Shown piece by piece: positions 27,365 through 37,769 of a DNA stretch of 64,000 nt. This DNA is from an uncultured Clostridia bacterium (lineage in GTDB: Bacteria; Bacillota; Clostridia; TANB77; CAG-508), in contig CAKOWW010000004.1 of the NCBI GenBank assembly GCA_934129785.1, positions 1 through 64,000 of the forward strand, given 5' to 3'. Both the position numbers and the translations under genes were made by a program. Position 1 is the stretch's first letter. Every line of letters starts with the position of its first letter. Under the pieces are notes generated by a model. That model had not been told where the DNA came from, searched no databases, and was given only the letters and a program-made list of their open reading frames with translations.

Positions 27365-28765
27365 TTATAATTTGTTTACTAAATTTTTAAATTTTTCTCC
27401 CCTATCTGCAAAATTTTTAAATAAGTCAAAACTTGCACTTGCAGGAGAAAATAGAACTATTTGTTGTGGTTTGGCTAATTTTTTTGCAAGATTAACTGTT
27501 TCTTCCAAAGAATTACACATATATATAGGAAGTTCCTTTTTTTCTATTTCTAATTCTTTTTTTACTGCTTCAAAAATTTTCCCTGATGTTTGACCCAATA
27601 GGATTAGTGCTTTTACTTTTTGTACTATAGGTTTTGCAATTGGTGTATAATCTAGATTTTTATCATATCCACCTGCTATTAATACAATCTCTTCATCAAA
27701 TGATTTAAGTCCTGCAATTGTTCTTGTTGGTGATGAACTTACAGAATCATTATACCATTTCACATCATCAATTTTTCTTACAAATTCTAGTCTATGTTCT
27801 ACTGGTTTAAATTCTTTTACCGCTTCTGTAGCCAAATCTAAATCCACTAGGCTTTCAGTTGCTGCAAAGGCTGTAGCAATGTTTTCATAATTATGCTCGC
27901 CTCTTAAAATTACTTCTTTCGCATCTAATATATGCTTTCTTATACCATCTTCGCATTTTTTTATTATATTATTGTCAACAATAAATCCATTATCTAATTT
28001 TTCTTTTCCACTAAATAAAATAACTTTTCCGTTTGCCTCTTTTACACAACTTTTAGTTATTTCATTATCATTATTTAAAACTAATATATCATTTTCATTT
28101 TGATATTTAAAAATATTTTTTTTGCTATCAATGTATTCTTGGTAATCTTTGTGAATGTTTAAGTGGTTTGGAGTTATGTTTGTTATTACACTTATATGTG
28201 GGCTTATTTTCATACCCATTAATTGAAAGCTACTTAACTCTAAAACAACAATATCTTCTGGCTTCATTTCTGGTAGTTTTGTAAATAATGGTGTTCCAAT
28301 ATTTCCACCTAAATATGTTGTATATCCTGCTTTATTTAAAATTGCATGTATTAGGCTTGTTGTTGTTGTTTTTCCATCACTTCCTGTAACTCCTATTATT
28401 TTACATGGGCACATTTTCATTAGCATTTCGATTTCTGTTGTTACTAGTGCTCCTTTTTCTACTGCTTGAACTAGTTCTGGTTTTGTTGGTAAACAACTTG
28501 GTGAACGGAAGATTATATCGAAATTATCTAAATGTTTTAAATTATCTTTTCCAAAATAATAATTGAATTTATATTCTTTTATCTTTTTCATGATTTTAGG
28601 ATTTATATCTTTTTCTTCTCTGTCATCAAATACTGTTACTGTTGCTTTTTTCTCATACATGTAATCTATTAATGGTATATTGCTTACTCCTAATCCTATT
28701 ATTGCTATTTTTCTAAATCTTATATAATTATTAAATTCTTCTAATTTTTTATTTTTATATTCCAT
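27365..28765 (-). CDS. murD: UDP-N-acetylmuramoyl-L-alanine:D-glutamate ligase
   Basis: This 466-aa Mur ligase adds D-glutamate to the peptidoglycan precursor in the cytoplasm. It has the N-terminal Rossmann segment FRKIAIIGLGVSNIPLID, the ATP loop GVTGSDGKTTTTSLI at about residue 118, NITPNHLNIHKDYQEY and the C-terminal YDKNLDYTPI and LFSPASASFDLFKNFADRGEKF in outline. The ATG at 28765 is chosen because GAGAAAGGAATTT precedes it; an upstream ATG 39 codons earlier lacks a site and family similarity. It stands alone, outside any dcw cluster. Confidence 0.93.
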   Translation of the reverse strand: MEYKNKKLEEFNNYIRFRKIAIIGLGVSNIPLIDYMYEKKATVTVFDDREEKDINPKIMKKIKEYKFNYYFGKDNLKHLDNFDIIFRSPSCLPTKPELVQAVEKGALVTTEIEMLMKMCPCKIIGVTGSDGKTTTTSLIHAILNKAGYTTYLGGNIGTPLFTKLPEMKPEDIVVLELSSFQLMGMKISPHISVITNITPNHLNIHKDYQEYIDSKKNIFKYQNENDILVLNNDNEITKSCVKEANGKVILFSGKEKLDNGFIVDNNIIKKCEDGIRKHILDAKEVILRGEHNYENIATAFAATESLVDLDLATEAVKEFKPVEHRLEFVRKIDDVKWYNDSVSSSPTRTIAGLKSFDEEIVLIAGGYDKNLDYTPIAKPIVQKVKALILLGQTSGKIFEAVKKELEIEKKELPIYMCNSLEETVNLAKKLAKPQQIVLFSPASASFDLFKNFADRGEKFKNLVNKL

Positions 28766-28889
28766 TTTAAATTCCTTTCTCAAGGTCTGTTTTAGCATTC
28801 CTTGTTTTATATTTTCTATTATTACTTTTATTTGCTTCTTTGGTATTATATAACAATTACTTTCAAAAAACAATATAAACAAAATTAGA

Positions 28890-28975
28890 ATTTCCTAAAT
28901 TTCTCCATGTACATTCGTCATTTCATTCAAAGCTTATATATCAAGGAATTCCTTGTATTAATAATAACCTATGAA
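28890..28975. repeat. Half copy (C) of the long palindromic repeat
   Basis: TTTCTCCATGTACATTCGTC, AAAGCTTATATATCAAGGAA and TGTATTAATAATAACCT match the right half of copies A and B. The left arm is missing, so this copy is truncated. Confidence 0.75.
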
Positions 28976-29062
28976 ATATATAATTAAAATCTCTCCAATT
29001 TTTATTGACTTTTGCGTCGAAAAATGTAAAAATAATTATATAAAATAAAAGGAGGGATTATT

Positions 29063-29563
29063 ATGTACAATTATGATTACAGTTACGACATTTCACCATA
29101 CGCAAGAAACTATGGAGATTCCATCTCAACAACTACAGCTACAGGAATTGGCGCAATTTTAGGTGCTTTTTTCGGAGTTATAATGATTGTTGCTATAGCA
29201 ATAGCAGTTGTTCAAATTATTGCTATGTGGAAAGTTTTCACAAAAGCTGGTGAAAAAGGTTGGAAATCTATCATACCATTCTACAACATTGCCATTTTAT
29301 ACAAAATCTCTGGTATGTCACCATGGCTTGTTCTTTTATACATAGGTCTACTTATTCCAATCATAAATATTTTTGTAACAATTGCAATTGCGGTAATGTC
29401 TTTATACCAAATAATTAATCTTGCAAAAGCTTTTAACAAATCTACAGGATTTACAGTTGGGCTAATTATGGTTCCATTTGTATTTTACCTAATTCTTGGA
29501 TTTGGAGATTCTAAATATGCAGGATTTACAACAGAAGTTGAAGCAACAAAAATTGAAGAATAA
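29063..29563 (+). CDS. DUF5684-family membrane protein
   Basis: This 166-aa protein has a tyrosine-rich N-terminal tail (MYNYDYSYDISPYARNYGDS) and four membrane helices. The family signature is KAGEKGWKSIIPFYNIAILYK followed by SPWLVLLYIGLLIPIIN in outline. Related domains sit next to signal peptidases in some proteins, but the function is unknown. GGAGGGATTATT precedes the ATG. A strong terminator follows. Confidence 0.7.
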   Translation: MYNYDYSYDISPYARNYGDSISTTTATGIGAILGAFFGVIMIVAIAIAVVQIIAMWKVFTKAGEKGWKSIIPFYNIAILYKISGMSPWLVLLYIGLLIPIINIFVTIAIAVMSLYQIINLAKAFNKSTGFTVGLIMVPFVFYLILGFGDSKYAGFTTEVEATKIEE

Positions 29564-29572
29564 TAAATTTTT

Positions 29573-29602
29573 AAACGGGAAGTTTTTAATTTCCCGTTTT
29601 TT
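29573..29602. terminator. Bidirectional terminator
   Basis: AAACGGGAA and TTCCCGTTT form a perfect stem between converging genes, followed by T6 on the plus strand. Confidence 0.85.
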
Positions 29603-29603
29603 C

Positions 29604-30134
29604 TTATTTTACTTTTTTGTCTATTATTTTATTAAATTGAATTACTGTGGTATTACTAGGTATATTTGTAAGAACCACTGCATTTGCTCCTATTTTTACA
29701 TTATCACCAATTTTTATCGGACCTAAAACTTTACTTCCTGCGCCTACCATCACATTGTTTCCTAAATCTGGGTGTCTTTTATATTTGTCTTTTCCTGTTC
29801 CACCAAGTGTTGAATTATGATAAATTGTACAATTATTTCCAACTGTTGCTGTTTCTCCAATTACTATTCCCATTCCATGGTCTATAAATAGTTTTCTTCC
29901 AATTTCTGCTCCTGGATGTATTTCAATACCTGTAAAAAATCTACCTATCTGTGATATTAATCTAGCTATAAATAATAATTTATGTTTATATAAAAAATGT
30001 GCAATTTTGTGGAATACCAGTATGTGAAAACCCGGATACAATATGATTACTTCTAATATATTTTTACATGCAGGATCTTTACTTTTTATATTTTTTGCAT
30101 CTTCATACAATTCTTTTAATGATTTAAAAAACAT
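29604..30134 (-). CDS. cysE: Serine O-acetyltransferase
   Basis: This 176-aa left-handed beta-helix protein has the family's [27 protein letters not shown] in outline, then [12 protein letters not shown] and hexapeptide repeats to the end. It acetylates serine to O-acetylserine, the precursor of cysteine. The N-terminal helical domain is short, as in other Firmicutes. The ATG at 30134 (MFFKSLKEL) is preferred because AGGTG lies 6 nt before it; two ATGs lie just upstream. No cysK is in the window. Confidence 0.93.
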   Translation of the reverse strand: MFFKSLKELYEDAKNIKSKDPACKNILEVIILYPGFHILVFHKIAHFLYKHKLLFIARLISQIGRFFTGIEIHPGAEIGRKLFIDHGMGIVIGETATVGNNCTIYHNSTLGGTGKDKYKRHPDLGNNVMVGAGSKVLGPIKIGDNVKIGANAVVLTNIPSNTTVIQFNKIIDKKVK

Positions 30135-30176
30135 ACACATCACCTGATATATGATATGTATGTTTTTATATTTATG

Positions 30177-32132
30177 CTATACTAATTTTTCTAGTTCTTT
30201 TATTTTATCGCGAAGTTCTGCTGCCTTTTCAAATTCCATATTTGCAGCATATTTTAACATTTCATCTGTTAGGCCTGCAATAACTTCTTTAATGTTCTCA
30301 TTTTTTTCTAATTTATATTCTACGCCTATATCTTCAACATTTGTTATTGCAATAGTTTCTCTTACTGATTTACTTATAGTTTTTGGTGTTATTCCATGTT
30401 TTTCATTATACTCTTGTTGTATTTTTCTTCTTCTGTTTGTTTCTGTTATTGCTTTATCCATACTGTCTGTTAGTTCATCTGCATACATAATTACTGTTCC
30501 ATCTGTATTTCTTGCTGCACGACCTATTGTTTGAATTAAAGATCTTTCTGAACGTAAAAATCCTTCTTTGTCTGCATCTAGAATAGCAACTAGTGAAACT
30601 TCAGGAATGTCTAGTCCTTCTCTTAACAAGTTTATTCCAACTAAAACATCAAATTCTCCAAGTCTTAAATTACGTATAATCTCCATTCTCTCTAATGCCT
30701 TAGTATCTGAATGCATATAATTTACTTTTATGTCCAAACTTTTTAAATATTCTGTTAAATCTTCTGCCATCTTCTTTGTTAAAGTTGTAACTAATACTCT
30801 TTCTTTTCTTTCAACTCTTATTCTAATTTGTTCTATTAAATCATCAATTTGATTTGTAACTGGTTTTACTTCTATTTTAGGATCTAATAGTCCTGTAGGT
30901 CTTATAATTTGTTCTACGACATTATCCTTGCTATGCTCTTTTTCATAATCAGCTGGAGTTGCACTTACAAATACAACCTGATTTATTCTTTCTTCAAATT
31001 CTTTAAATGTTAATGGTCTATTGTCAAAGGCTGATGGTAAACGAAATCCATAATTCACAAGTGACTCTTTTCTTGCTCTATCACCATTATACATTGCTCT
31101 TACTTGAGGTATTGTTGCATGTGATTCATCAATTAATAATAGAAAATCATCTGGAAAATAATCAAACAATGTATATGGTGGGCTACCCTCTGGTCTTCCA
31201 CTTATATGTCTTGAGTAGTTTTCTATTCCAGAACAGAACCCTGTTTCTTTCATCATTTCTATATCAAAATTAGTTCTTTCCTCTATTCTTTGGGCCTCAA
31301 TTAACTTATTCTGAGATTTAAAATATTTAACTCTTTCCTCCATCTCTTGCTCAATTGTAACAATAGCTCTATCCATCTTTTCCTTTGTTGTTACATAGTG
31401 TGATGCTGGTGATATTAATATATGTCTTCTTGTTCCTATTGGTTTTCCTGTTAGTGGATTTATTTGAGTTATTTTTTCAATTTCGTCTCCCCAAAATTCA
31501 ACTCTCACAGCTGTTTCGGACTGGTCTGATGGATAAATTTCAACAATATCACCTTTAGCTCTAAAAGTTCCTCTTTGAAAATCTATCTCATTTCTTGTAT
31601 ATTGCATGCTTATCAACTTTTTTAAAACTTCATTCCTTGACTTTTGCATACCTGGTCTTAATGATAACATCATTTCTTGGTAGTCTATCGGATCTCCTAA
31701 ACCATATATACATGAAACAGATGCAACTATAATTACATCTCTTGTTTCAAATAAAGATAGTGTCGCTGAATGTCTTAATTTATCTATTTCATCATTAATT
31801 GATGAATCTTTTTCTATATATGTGTCTGTTGAAGGAATATAACTTTCCGGTTGATAATAATCATAATAGGATACAAAATACTCAACATTATTTTCAGGGA
31901 AAAATTCTTTAAATTCACTGTAAAGTTGCCCTGCTAATGTTTTGTTATGCGCTAAAACAAGTGTTGGTCTTTGAACTTTTTGTATTATGTTCGCCATTGT
32001 AAATGTTTTTCCTGAGCCTGTAACTCCTAAAAGTGTTTGGTATTTTTTTCCTTCTTCTATGCCTTTTGATAAATATTCAATTGCCTGTGGTTGGTCTCCT
32101 GTTGGTTTATATTCTGAATGTAATTTAAACAT
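30177..32132 (-). CDS. uvrB: Excinuclease ABC subunit B
   Basis: This 651-aa protein has Walker [15 protein letters not shown] at about residue 38, the beta-hairpin region [46 protein letters not shown] and [17 protein letters not shown], and a C-terminal UVR domain ([17 protein letters not shown]) for UvrC binding. It verifies DNA damage in nucleotide excision repair. No uvrA or uvrC is adjacent. The ATG has AAAGGTGAGAATAG before it. Confidence 0.97.
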   Translation of the reverse strand: MFKLHSEYKPTGDQPQAIEYLSKGIEEGKKYQTLLGVTGSGKTFTMANIIQKVQRPTLVLAHNKTLAGQLYSEFKEFFPENNVEYFVSYYDYYQPESYIPSTDTYIEKDSSINDEIDKLRHSATLSLFETRDVIIVASVSCIYGLGDPIDYQEMMLSLRPGMQKSRNEVLKKLISMQYTRNEIDFQRGTFRAKGDIVEIYPSDQSETAVRVEFWGDEIEKITQINPLTGKPIGTRRHILISPASHYVTTKEKMDRAIVTIEQEMEERVKYFKSQNKLIEAQRIEERTNFDIEMMKETGFCSGIENYSRHISGRPEGSPPYTLFDYFPDDFLLLIDESHATIPQVRAMYNGDRARKESLVNYGFRLPSAFDNRPLTFKEFEERINQVVFVSATPADYEKEHSKDNVVEQIIRPTGLLDPKIEVKPVTNQIDDLIEQIRIRVERKERVLVTTLTKKMAEDLTEYLKSLDIKVNYMHSDTKALERMEIIRNLRLGEFDVLVGINLLREGLDIPEVSLVAILDADKEGFLRSERSLIQTIGRAARNTDGTVIMYADELTDSMDKAITETNRRRKIQQEYNEKHGITPKTISKSVRETIAITNVEDIGVEYKLEKNENIKEVIAGLTDEMLKYAANMEFEKAAELRDKIKELEKLV

Positions 32133-32173
32133 CTATTCTCACCTTTTTTCTTATTTATGCGTTATAATAAATA

Positions 32174-32202
32174 AGTCCTTTATTTCTTTTAGAAACAAAG
32201 GA
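32174..32202 (-). terminator. Possible terminator of the 32227 gene
   Basis: GTCCTTT and AAAGGAC arms with inner TTTCT/AGAAA pairing lie just after the gene's stop. The T-tract is weak. Confidence 0.55.
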
Positions 32203-32226
32203 CCAAAGCAAAAATTATTTAAGAAT

Positions 32227-32505
32227 TTATTTTATTGCTATCATCAATTCGTTGGGTTGAACTATTTTTTCTTCACTTCCAATCATATATTTAGCATTTG
32301 TAAAATATACATCATAATCCTTATTTTCAAAATAATTTCTACTCATTCTTAAAGTTTCATCAACTTCTTTTTCAGTCAAATTATATTTTACCCTTAATTC
32401 ATAAAAGGTATATCTTATAAAATTTTCATTTTCATTAACTTTTTCATTAATTAAGTTTGTTATAAACATCTTTAGCTCTTTATCTGTCAATTTTCTCAAC
32501 TCCAT
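32227..32505 (-). CDS. Small hypothetical protein
   Basis: This 92-aa soluble protein starts MELRKLTDKELKMFITNLIN and is predicted mostly helical (YNLTEKEVDETLRMSRNYFE), ending with a short strand-rich part. I do not recognise a family. The LTEKEVDE segment could be a helix-turn-helix-like turn, but the evidence is thin. No clear Shine-Dalgarno precedes the ATG, while a TATAAT lies about 15 nt upstream, so the leader may be very short. Codon use matches the neighbours. Confidence 0.55.
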   Translation of the reverse strand: MELRKLTDKELKMFITNLINEKVNENENFIRYTFYELRVKYNLTEKEVDETLRMSRNYFENKDYDVYFTNAKYMIGSEEKIVQPNELMIAIK

Positions 32506-32587
32506 TTTTATTTTTGTATATTATATCACAAACTTTTTTAAATTTCTCCTATTTTACAAAAAAATTACAAATTTATTTTTAAATATA

Positions 32588-34042
32588 TTATATATTTTTA
32601 ATATTTTTTCTTTTAAATACAGTAAATGTTGTACTAATCATTATTGCAAAATAAATTAAACATATTATTATTGAGAAATTTCTTGTCATTCCTTCCAACA
32701 TTGGTAACTTTCCAAATAAATATTGGCCTAAATCCCAATTTGGTGTTACAAAATATTTTATGAATTTGATATTATAATGCACAGCTAATAAATTTATTGT
32801 GCTAGCACTCATATATCCTAACAATGGTAATGCTATTGATACAGCTGAATTTGTAAATAATGTGCTAAAACTAAATGCAAGTGTTGCAAGTAATACCACT
32901 ATTGGTAATTGCGCCAGTACATTTAAACTTAAGTACTTAAATATATTCATATGTTCTAATGCATGTGTATTAAAGTTATATTGTACCACAGGTATGCTAA
33001 GACTACTAGTTCCAAATATAATGCTACCTACAATTAGTTCCATTAGTATTACTGAAACAATAGCAAATGCTGTTATAATTAATACTGTTACGAACTTAGC
33101 GAACAATATTTTGTTTCTACTATATGGCTTAACTAATAAGAGTTTTATAGTTCCTTTATTAAATTCTTCACTTACAATTGTTCCAGCTATCATTACAACT
33201 AATACAATTATAAACAAGCCATATTCATCAAAAAAGTTTTTTAATATTCCTCTCACATCATTTGCCTTATTTACATCTTGTTTACTTTCTATTATATATT
33301 TACTTACTTCTTTGTTTTCTAGACTTTGATTATATTCTTTTTGTTCTTCAAATGATAATTTTTTATCTTTTTTATTCGAAACTAATGTTTTGGAATTGCT
33401 TAGATAATCATCTAAGGCTATATTTAGATAATCATTTCCATATTTTATATCTTTGTCTACTCTATATCTTGCCGCTTCTAAATCAATTTTAGCAAGTTCT
33501 ATTGATTGGTTTAAATCATCTAATTCTTGCTTATCTTCTATATTATTTTTTTGTTCTTCTAAAGCCTTTAGATTTTCTTCTAGCTTCTTCACTTCATCAT
33601 TTGCAAAATACTTCCAATCATTATTATCCAGCTTTCCAATTATTTCTTCTATTTTTTTATTTACTTCTTCAGCCTTTTTTGTATCTTTTGCTTCACCATA
33701 TAAATATGTATTTCTTTCATTTATATATGTACCAACATTACTATTTATTATTTGTGTTTGCCAGTCATCTTTATTATATTTTTTTGCTAATTCATATACA
33801 TCAATTTCTGTTTTTAAACTTATGTATGTATTTGTATCACTTGGATTATTAGGATCTAATTTAGATATTTCTTGTTTTGCATAATCTATATAATTATCAT
33901 CATAATATGATATAGAATTATTATAAAAATATTTATATATACAATTTGTTAATATTATAAATCCTAGTATTACAAATAATGTTATATATATACTTTTCTT
34001 TTTAAAAATTTTTGTTAATTCATTTTTTATTAAATTATTCAA
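32588..34042 (-). CDS. ABC-2-type transporter permease
   Basis: This 484-aa protein has one N-terminal helix (ITLFVILGFIILTNCIY), a long, charged extracytoplasmic region of about 230 residues with coiled-coil character (KKAEEVNKKIEEIIGKL), and five to six C-terminal helices including FIIVLVVMIAGTIVSEEFNKGTIKLLL. The EEFNKGTIK segment marks ABC-2 permeases of the antibiotic- or peptide-exporter type. Its start overlaps the stop of the ATPase gene by 8 bp, so it is its membrane partner. The substrate is unknown. Confidence 0.85.
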   Translation of the reverse strand: MNNLIKNELTKIFKKKSIYITLFVILGFIILTNCIYKYFYNNSISYYDDNYIDYAKQEISKLDPNNPSDTNTYISLKTEIDVYELAKKYNKDDWQTQIINSNVGTYINERNTYLYGEAKDTKKAEEVNKKIEEIIGKLDNNDWKYFANDEVKKLEENLKALEEQKNNIEDKQELDDLNQSIELAKIDLEAARYRVDKDIKYGNDYLNIALDDYLSNSKTLVSNKKDKKLSFEEQKEYNQSLENKEVSKYIIESKQDVNKANDVRGILKNFFDEYGLFIIVLVVMIAGTIVSEEFNKGTIKLLLVKPYSRNKILFAKFVTVLIITAFAIVSVILMELIVGSIIFGTSSLSIPVVQYNFNTHALEHMNIFKYLSLNVLAQLPIVVLLATLAFSFSTLFTNSAVSIALPLLGYMSASTINLLAVHYNIKFIKYFVTPNWDLGQYLFGKLPMLEGMTRNFSIIICLIYFAIMISTTFTVFKRKNIKNI

Positions 34043-34938
34043 TTATATTACCTCCTGTCTTTTCTAAGAACGCTTGTTCTAGTGTCCTTTCTTCTTCTTT
34101 TATCCCATAAATTAAAAATCCTTTTTGTACAAGTGAATATACAATGTCAGGTATTTCTTCTTTTTTTGCATCTAATTTAAAATGTCCATTATCTATAACA
34201 ATTGCATCTTTTATATAATTTGTTATTTTGTCAGCATTACTTACTTCAAATATCTTATATTCAGCATTATTTTTTATTTTTGTTATATCACTTGTTTCAA
34301 TAATACTTCCATTTTTAATTATACAAACTTTATTACATAAATTATCAAGTTCGGCTAAATTATGACTAGAGATTAATATTGCCATTTTTTCTTTTTTGGC
34401 AAGTTCTAGTAAAAGCTCCCTCATTTCTTTTATTCCCTCAGGATCTAATCCATTTGTTGGTTCATCTAATATTAATAATGATGGCTTATGTAATATTGCT
34501 TGAGCTATGCCAAGTCTTTGTCTCATTCCAAGAGAATATTTGGATACCTTATCATGTATTCTTGCATCTAGCTTTACCAACCTTACCACTTCATCAATTC
34601 TTTTTTTGTCTATTCCCTCATATAAGTTTGCTATTAATTTTAGATTTTCATATCCTGATAAGTACATGTACATATCAGGGCTTTCAACAATTGCTCCTAC
34701 TTTGCTAATTGCCTTCGTAAAGTCTTTTTTTATATTAAATCCATTTATTACAACTTTGCCACTTGTTATACTTTGAAGGCCTAGTATTAATTTTATTGTT
34801 GTCGTTTTTCCGTGCACCATTTGGTCCTATAAATCCTAATATGTCACCTTCTTCTATTTCAAATGATACATTTTTTAAAATTTGTTTTTTGCCGAAATTT
34901 TTATTTAAATTTTCACATTTTAAAACTGTTATTCCCAT
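34035..34938 (-). CDS. ABC transporter ATP-binding protein, read through CGG in Walker A
   Basis: The +1 shift at CGG 34810-34812 gives a 300-aa ATPase. It starts VLKCENLNKNFGKKQILKNV in outline, and the shift restores FIGPNGAGKTTTIKLILGL, the Walker A loop. Further on are YSLGMRQRLGIAQAI (signature), LLILDEPTNGLDPEG (Walker B) and SSHNLAELDNLC (H-loop). Without the shift there is no P-loop. The C-terminal extension and the following permease place it in the BcrA/NatA-type exporters. A GGGAGGAGAAAA site precedes the ATG. Confidence 0.93.
34810..34812 (-). other. CGG +1 recoding site (ABC ATPase, Walker A)
   Basis: GCA-C-GGA-AAA. Skipping the C gives GPNGAGKTT; the restored glycine precedes the catalytic lysine. 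Confidence 0.94.
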
Positions 34939-35092
34939 TTTTCTCCTCCCTTTCCATTGTCATTCTATCATAGTTATATCCTAATTACTATTTATTTTTT
35001 CTTAATTTTTACTAGACATCGAATTTTGTTTGTGTTATTATAATAATATCATAAACAAAAGAAATGAAATTTTTTCAAATGGAGGTTTTAAA

Positions 35093-35527
35093 ATGACAAA
35101 ATTAAAAAACATAAGAGTAATTACAATAATAGCTATTATAGCTTTATTTTTAGGTTTTAACTGTTGCTATGCAGTTGATTTAAATTTAACAGACGATGAT
35201 TTAACAAGCAGTCTTTCAAATAATGGTAATAACACATCTAATAGCAATAACACATCAAATGACTCAAATACATCAAATGATACATCAAATAATTCAAGTA
35301 CTGATGAAAATACAAATACTGATAATTCTTCAAATAGCACAAACAACTCTACATCAACAGATAATAGCACTTCAACTAATGAATCTTCACCATCAGCTAA
35401 AGTTTCAACACTATCATCTTCTGATAATGAATTAAGTTTGTCAAATATTTTAAATATTCTTTTAATTGTAATTGGTGTTTTATTAGTTTTACTTGCTATA
35501 GCAATATTAATTAGATTAAAAAGATAA
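35093..35527 (+). CDS. Exported Ser/Asn/Thr-rich protein with C-terminal membrane anchor
   Basis: This 144-aa protein has a signal peptide (TIIAIIALFLGFNCCYA, cut probably after YA), then about 75 residues of low-complexity Asn/Ser/Thr/Asp (repeated SNNTSN and NSTSTD units), then one membrane helix (NILLIVIGVLLVLLAIAIL) ending in LKR. The layout is that of a membrane-anchored, extracytoplasmic stalk. I recognise no family. The ATG follows GGAGGTTTTAAA. A terminator follows directly. Confidence 0.65.
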   Translation: MTKLKNIRVITIIAIIALFLGFNCCYAVDLNLTDDDLTSSLSNNGNNTSNSNNTSNDSNTSNDTSNNSSTDENTNTDNSSNSTNNSTSTDNSTSTNESSPSAKVSTLSSSDNELSLSNILNILLIVIGVLLVLLAIAILIRLKR

Positions 35528-35539
35528 AATCATATACAT

Positions 35540-35570
35540 AAAGGCTCTAAACATATTAGGGCTTTTATTT
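35540..35570 (+). terminator. Terminator of the 35093 gene
   Basis: AAGGCTCTAA pairs with TTAGGGCTTT and is followed by a T-rich tract. Confidence 0.7.
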
Positions 35571-35678
35571 TTTAATTTTTTCATGTATATTTTGTCCAAT
35601 TTTTTAAATACTATTAATAGTATTTATTTTTCTTTATCTGAAAAATAATATTTCAATTTTTTAATAGGAGGAATTTTT

Positions 35679-36140
35679 ATGAACAAAAAAATAGGAATTA
35701 GTATTGCTATTATTATTTCCATGATTTTTTCTTTTACTGTTTGTTTTGCAAATGATGGTGGAAATATGGTTCAAGATGCTGCAAATGGTGTAAGAAATGT
35801 AGTTGGTGGAGCAGAAAATGCTGTTGAAAATGCTGCTAAAGGTGTTACTGATGGTGCTAAAAATATAACTAACAACATAGAAAATGGTGGGAATAAAGTA
35901 GAAAACAAAATGGAAAACAAGGCTTCAAATATGACAAATTCAGATAATTCTAAAATGTCTACAAATAATAACTACACAGCTACTAGAACATCTACTGGAA
36001 CAGAAGCCAATACTTTTATGGGTATGACTGCAACTTCTTGGACTTGGCTAATTATGGGGATAGCTGCAATAGCCATTGTTGCCCTAGTTTGGTATTACTC
36101 TTCTCAAATACGTTCTTCTAATTATGATGATCGTGATTAA
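35679..36140 (+). CDS. Exported repeat protein with C-terminal membrane anchor
   Basis: This 153-aa protein has a signal peptide (IAIIISMIFSFTVCFA), then imperfect 11-residue repeats such as NAVENAAKGVTDGAKNI, which resemble amphipathic LEA-type helices, then an Asn/Ser/Thr-rich linker and one membrane helix (TWLIMGIAAIAIVALVWYY) with a charged end. The layout matches the 35093 protein although the sequences differ, so the two may act together at the cell surface. A TAGGAGGAATTTTT site precedes the ATG. No family is recognised. Confidence 0.62.
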   Translation: MNKKIGISIAIIISMIFSFTVCFANDGGNMVQDAANGVRNVVGGAENAVENAAKGVTDGAKNITNNIENGGNKVENKMENKASNMTNSDNSKMSTNNNYTATRTSTGTEANTFMGMTATSWTWLIMGIAAIAIVALVWYYSSQIRSSNYDDRD

Positions 36141-36149
36141 TTTTTGTAT

Positions 36150-36177
36150 TTAACTTTTAATTTTTTTGTGTTATAAT
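36150..36177 (+). promoter_or_regulatory. Putative promoter of smpB
   Basis: TTAACT (36150-36155) and TATAAT (36172-36177) are separated by 16 bp. The smpB start follows 39 nt after the -10 box. Confidence 0.45.
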
Positions 36178-36215
36178 AATTTATAGTTTTTAGAATTTTA
36201 GAAAGGTGAATTATT

Positions 36216-36671
36216 ATGAATACAAAATTAATAGCTAAAAATCCTACAGCTTATCATAATTATAATATTGAAGACAAAATAGAAACTGGTATTGTGTTAT
36301 CAGGTACTGAAATAAAATCAATTAGAAACGGAAAAGTCAATTTAAAAGACTCATATGCTATGATAAAAAATGGAGAAGTTTTTGTTTTAGGTATGCATAT
36401 AAGTCCATATGAACACGGAAATATTTTTAACAAAGATCCTTTACGCAATAGAAAATTATTACTTAATAGAAGAGAAATAAATAAATTAATAGGCTTAACT
36501 AAACAAAAAGGATATAGTTTAGTTCCTATTAGTTTATATTTTAAAGGCAGTTTGGTAAAATTAGAACTTGGTATTGGAAAAGGTAAAAAACTTTATGATA
36601 AAAGACAAGATATGGCTAAAAGAGATGCTCAAAGACAAATTTCCGCTAATTTAAAAAATAAACAATATTAG
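36216..36671 (+). CDS. smpB: tmRNA-binding protein SmpB
   Basis: This 151-aa protein starts [33 protein letters not shown] in outline and ends with the basic tail [20 protein letters not shown]. SmpB brings tmRNA to ribosomes stalled at the end of broken messages and adds a degradation tag. No ssrA gene is visible close by. With rqcH at 42.6 kb it gives the window two ribosome-rescue systems. It contains AAC-GGA and CAC-GGA but no in-frame CGG. Confidence 0.95.
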   Translation: MNTKLIAKNPTAYHNYNIEDKIETGIVLSGTEIKSIRNGKVNLKDSYAMIKNGEVFVLGMHISPYEHGNIFNKDPLRNRKLLLNRREINKLIGLTKQKGYSLVPISLYFKGSLVKLELGIGKGKKLYDKRQDMAKRDAQRQISANLKNKQY

Positions 36672-36681
36672 TTTTAAAAAT

Positions 36682-36730
36682 AAATGAGACTAAAGTATTA
36701 AACATTTTGTTTAACGTTTTAGTCTCATTT
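36682..36730. terminator. Bidirectional terminator between smpB and fba
   Basis: AAATGAGACTAAA and TTTAGTCTCATTT form a long stem with inner TTAAAC/GTTTAA pairing. Confidence 0.8.
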
Positions 36731-36756
36731 CTGTTTTTAGTATAAAATTTTACTTT

Positions 36757-37686
36757 CTAGATTTTATTACTTGAACCGAAAACATCTTTCATTTTGTGTT
36801 CTACTGTTTCTTTTATTAATTCTCTTGCAGGTCCTAAATATTTTCTTGGATCAAAAACACTTGGATTTTCTGTAAGTTCTTTTCTTATTCCAGCTGTCAT
36901 TGCTAATCTTAAATCTGTATCTACATTTATTTTTGATACGCCTGATTTACTTGCTTCATGTAATATTTCATCTGGTACGCCTTTTGCTCCAGGTATATTT
37001 CCACCATACTCGTTGCACATTTGTACTAATTCAGGAATAACTGTTGAAGCTCCATGTAATACTATTGGAGTATTTGGAATTCTTTCTTTTATTTCTTTTA
37101 GTATATCAAATCTTAATTTAGCTTCACCTTTAAATTTGTAAGCTCCATGGCTTGTTCCAATTGCTATTGCTAATGAATCACAACCTGTTCTTTTTACAAA
37201 TTCTTCTGCTTGTGCAGGGTCTGTATACATTGCATCATCTGATGATACATTTACATCATCTTCAATTCCGGCTAATTTTCCTAGTTCCGCTTCTACAACA
37301 ACACCTTTAGAATGTGCATAATCAACAACTTTTTTTGTTAATGCTACATTTTCTTCAAAATCATATTTTGAACCATCTATCATAACAGATGTAAATCCGT
37401 TATCTATACACATTTTAGCTGTTTCAAAATCTGGTCCATGGTCTAAGTGTATTGCTACTGGAACTTCTGGGTGTTCTTCTACAGCTGCTTCTACCATTTT
37501 CATTAAATAACCTACTCTTGCATATTTTATAGCACTAGATGAAGCTTGTAATATAACTGGTGATTTGCTTTCTGCTGCTGCATCCATTATTCCTTGTATT
37601 ATTTCCATGTTGTTAACATTAAATGCCCCTATTGCATATCCTTCTTTCATTGATTTTTCAAACATTTCTTTTGTTGTTACTAACAT
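36757..37686 (-). CDS. fba: Class II fructose-bisphosphate aldolase
   Basis: This 309-aa zinc enzyme has GAFNVNNMEIIQGIM, the metal-binding HLDHGPDFE (His about 82-85), MIDGSKYDFEENV and GTSHGAYKF and VLHGAS segments. It splits fructose-1,6-bisphosphate in glycolysis and works in reverse for gluconeogenesis. The ATG at 37686 is chosen because AGAGAGGAATGATA precedes it. A DUF1540 gene lies 83 bp upstream. Confidence 0.95.
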   Translation of the reverse strand: MLVTTKEMFEKSMKEGYAIGAFNVNNMEIIQGIMDAAAESKSPVILQASSSAIKYARVGYLMKMVEAAVEEHPEVPVAIHLDHGPDFETAKMCIDNGFTSVMIDGSKYDFEENVALTKKVVDYAHSKGVVVEAELGKLAGIEDDVNVSSDDAMYTDPAQAEEFVKRTGCDSLAIAIGTSHGAYKFKGEAKLRFDILKEIKERIPNTPIVLHGASTVIPELVQMCNEYGGNIPGAKGVPDEILHEASKSGVSKINVDTDLRLAMTAGIRKELTENPSVFDPRKYLGPARELIKETVEHKMKDVFGSSNKI

Positions 37687-37769
37687 ATTATCATTCCTCT
37701 CTTTCATTGTTTTTACTGCATTCATTTTATTTCTATTTTTATAATATGTCAAGTAATTTTTTTAATTAT

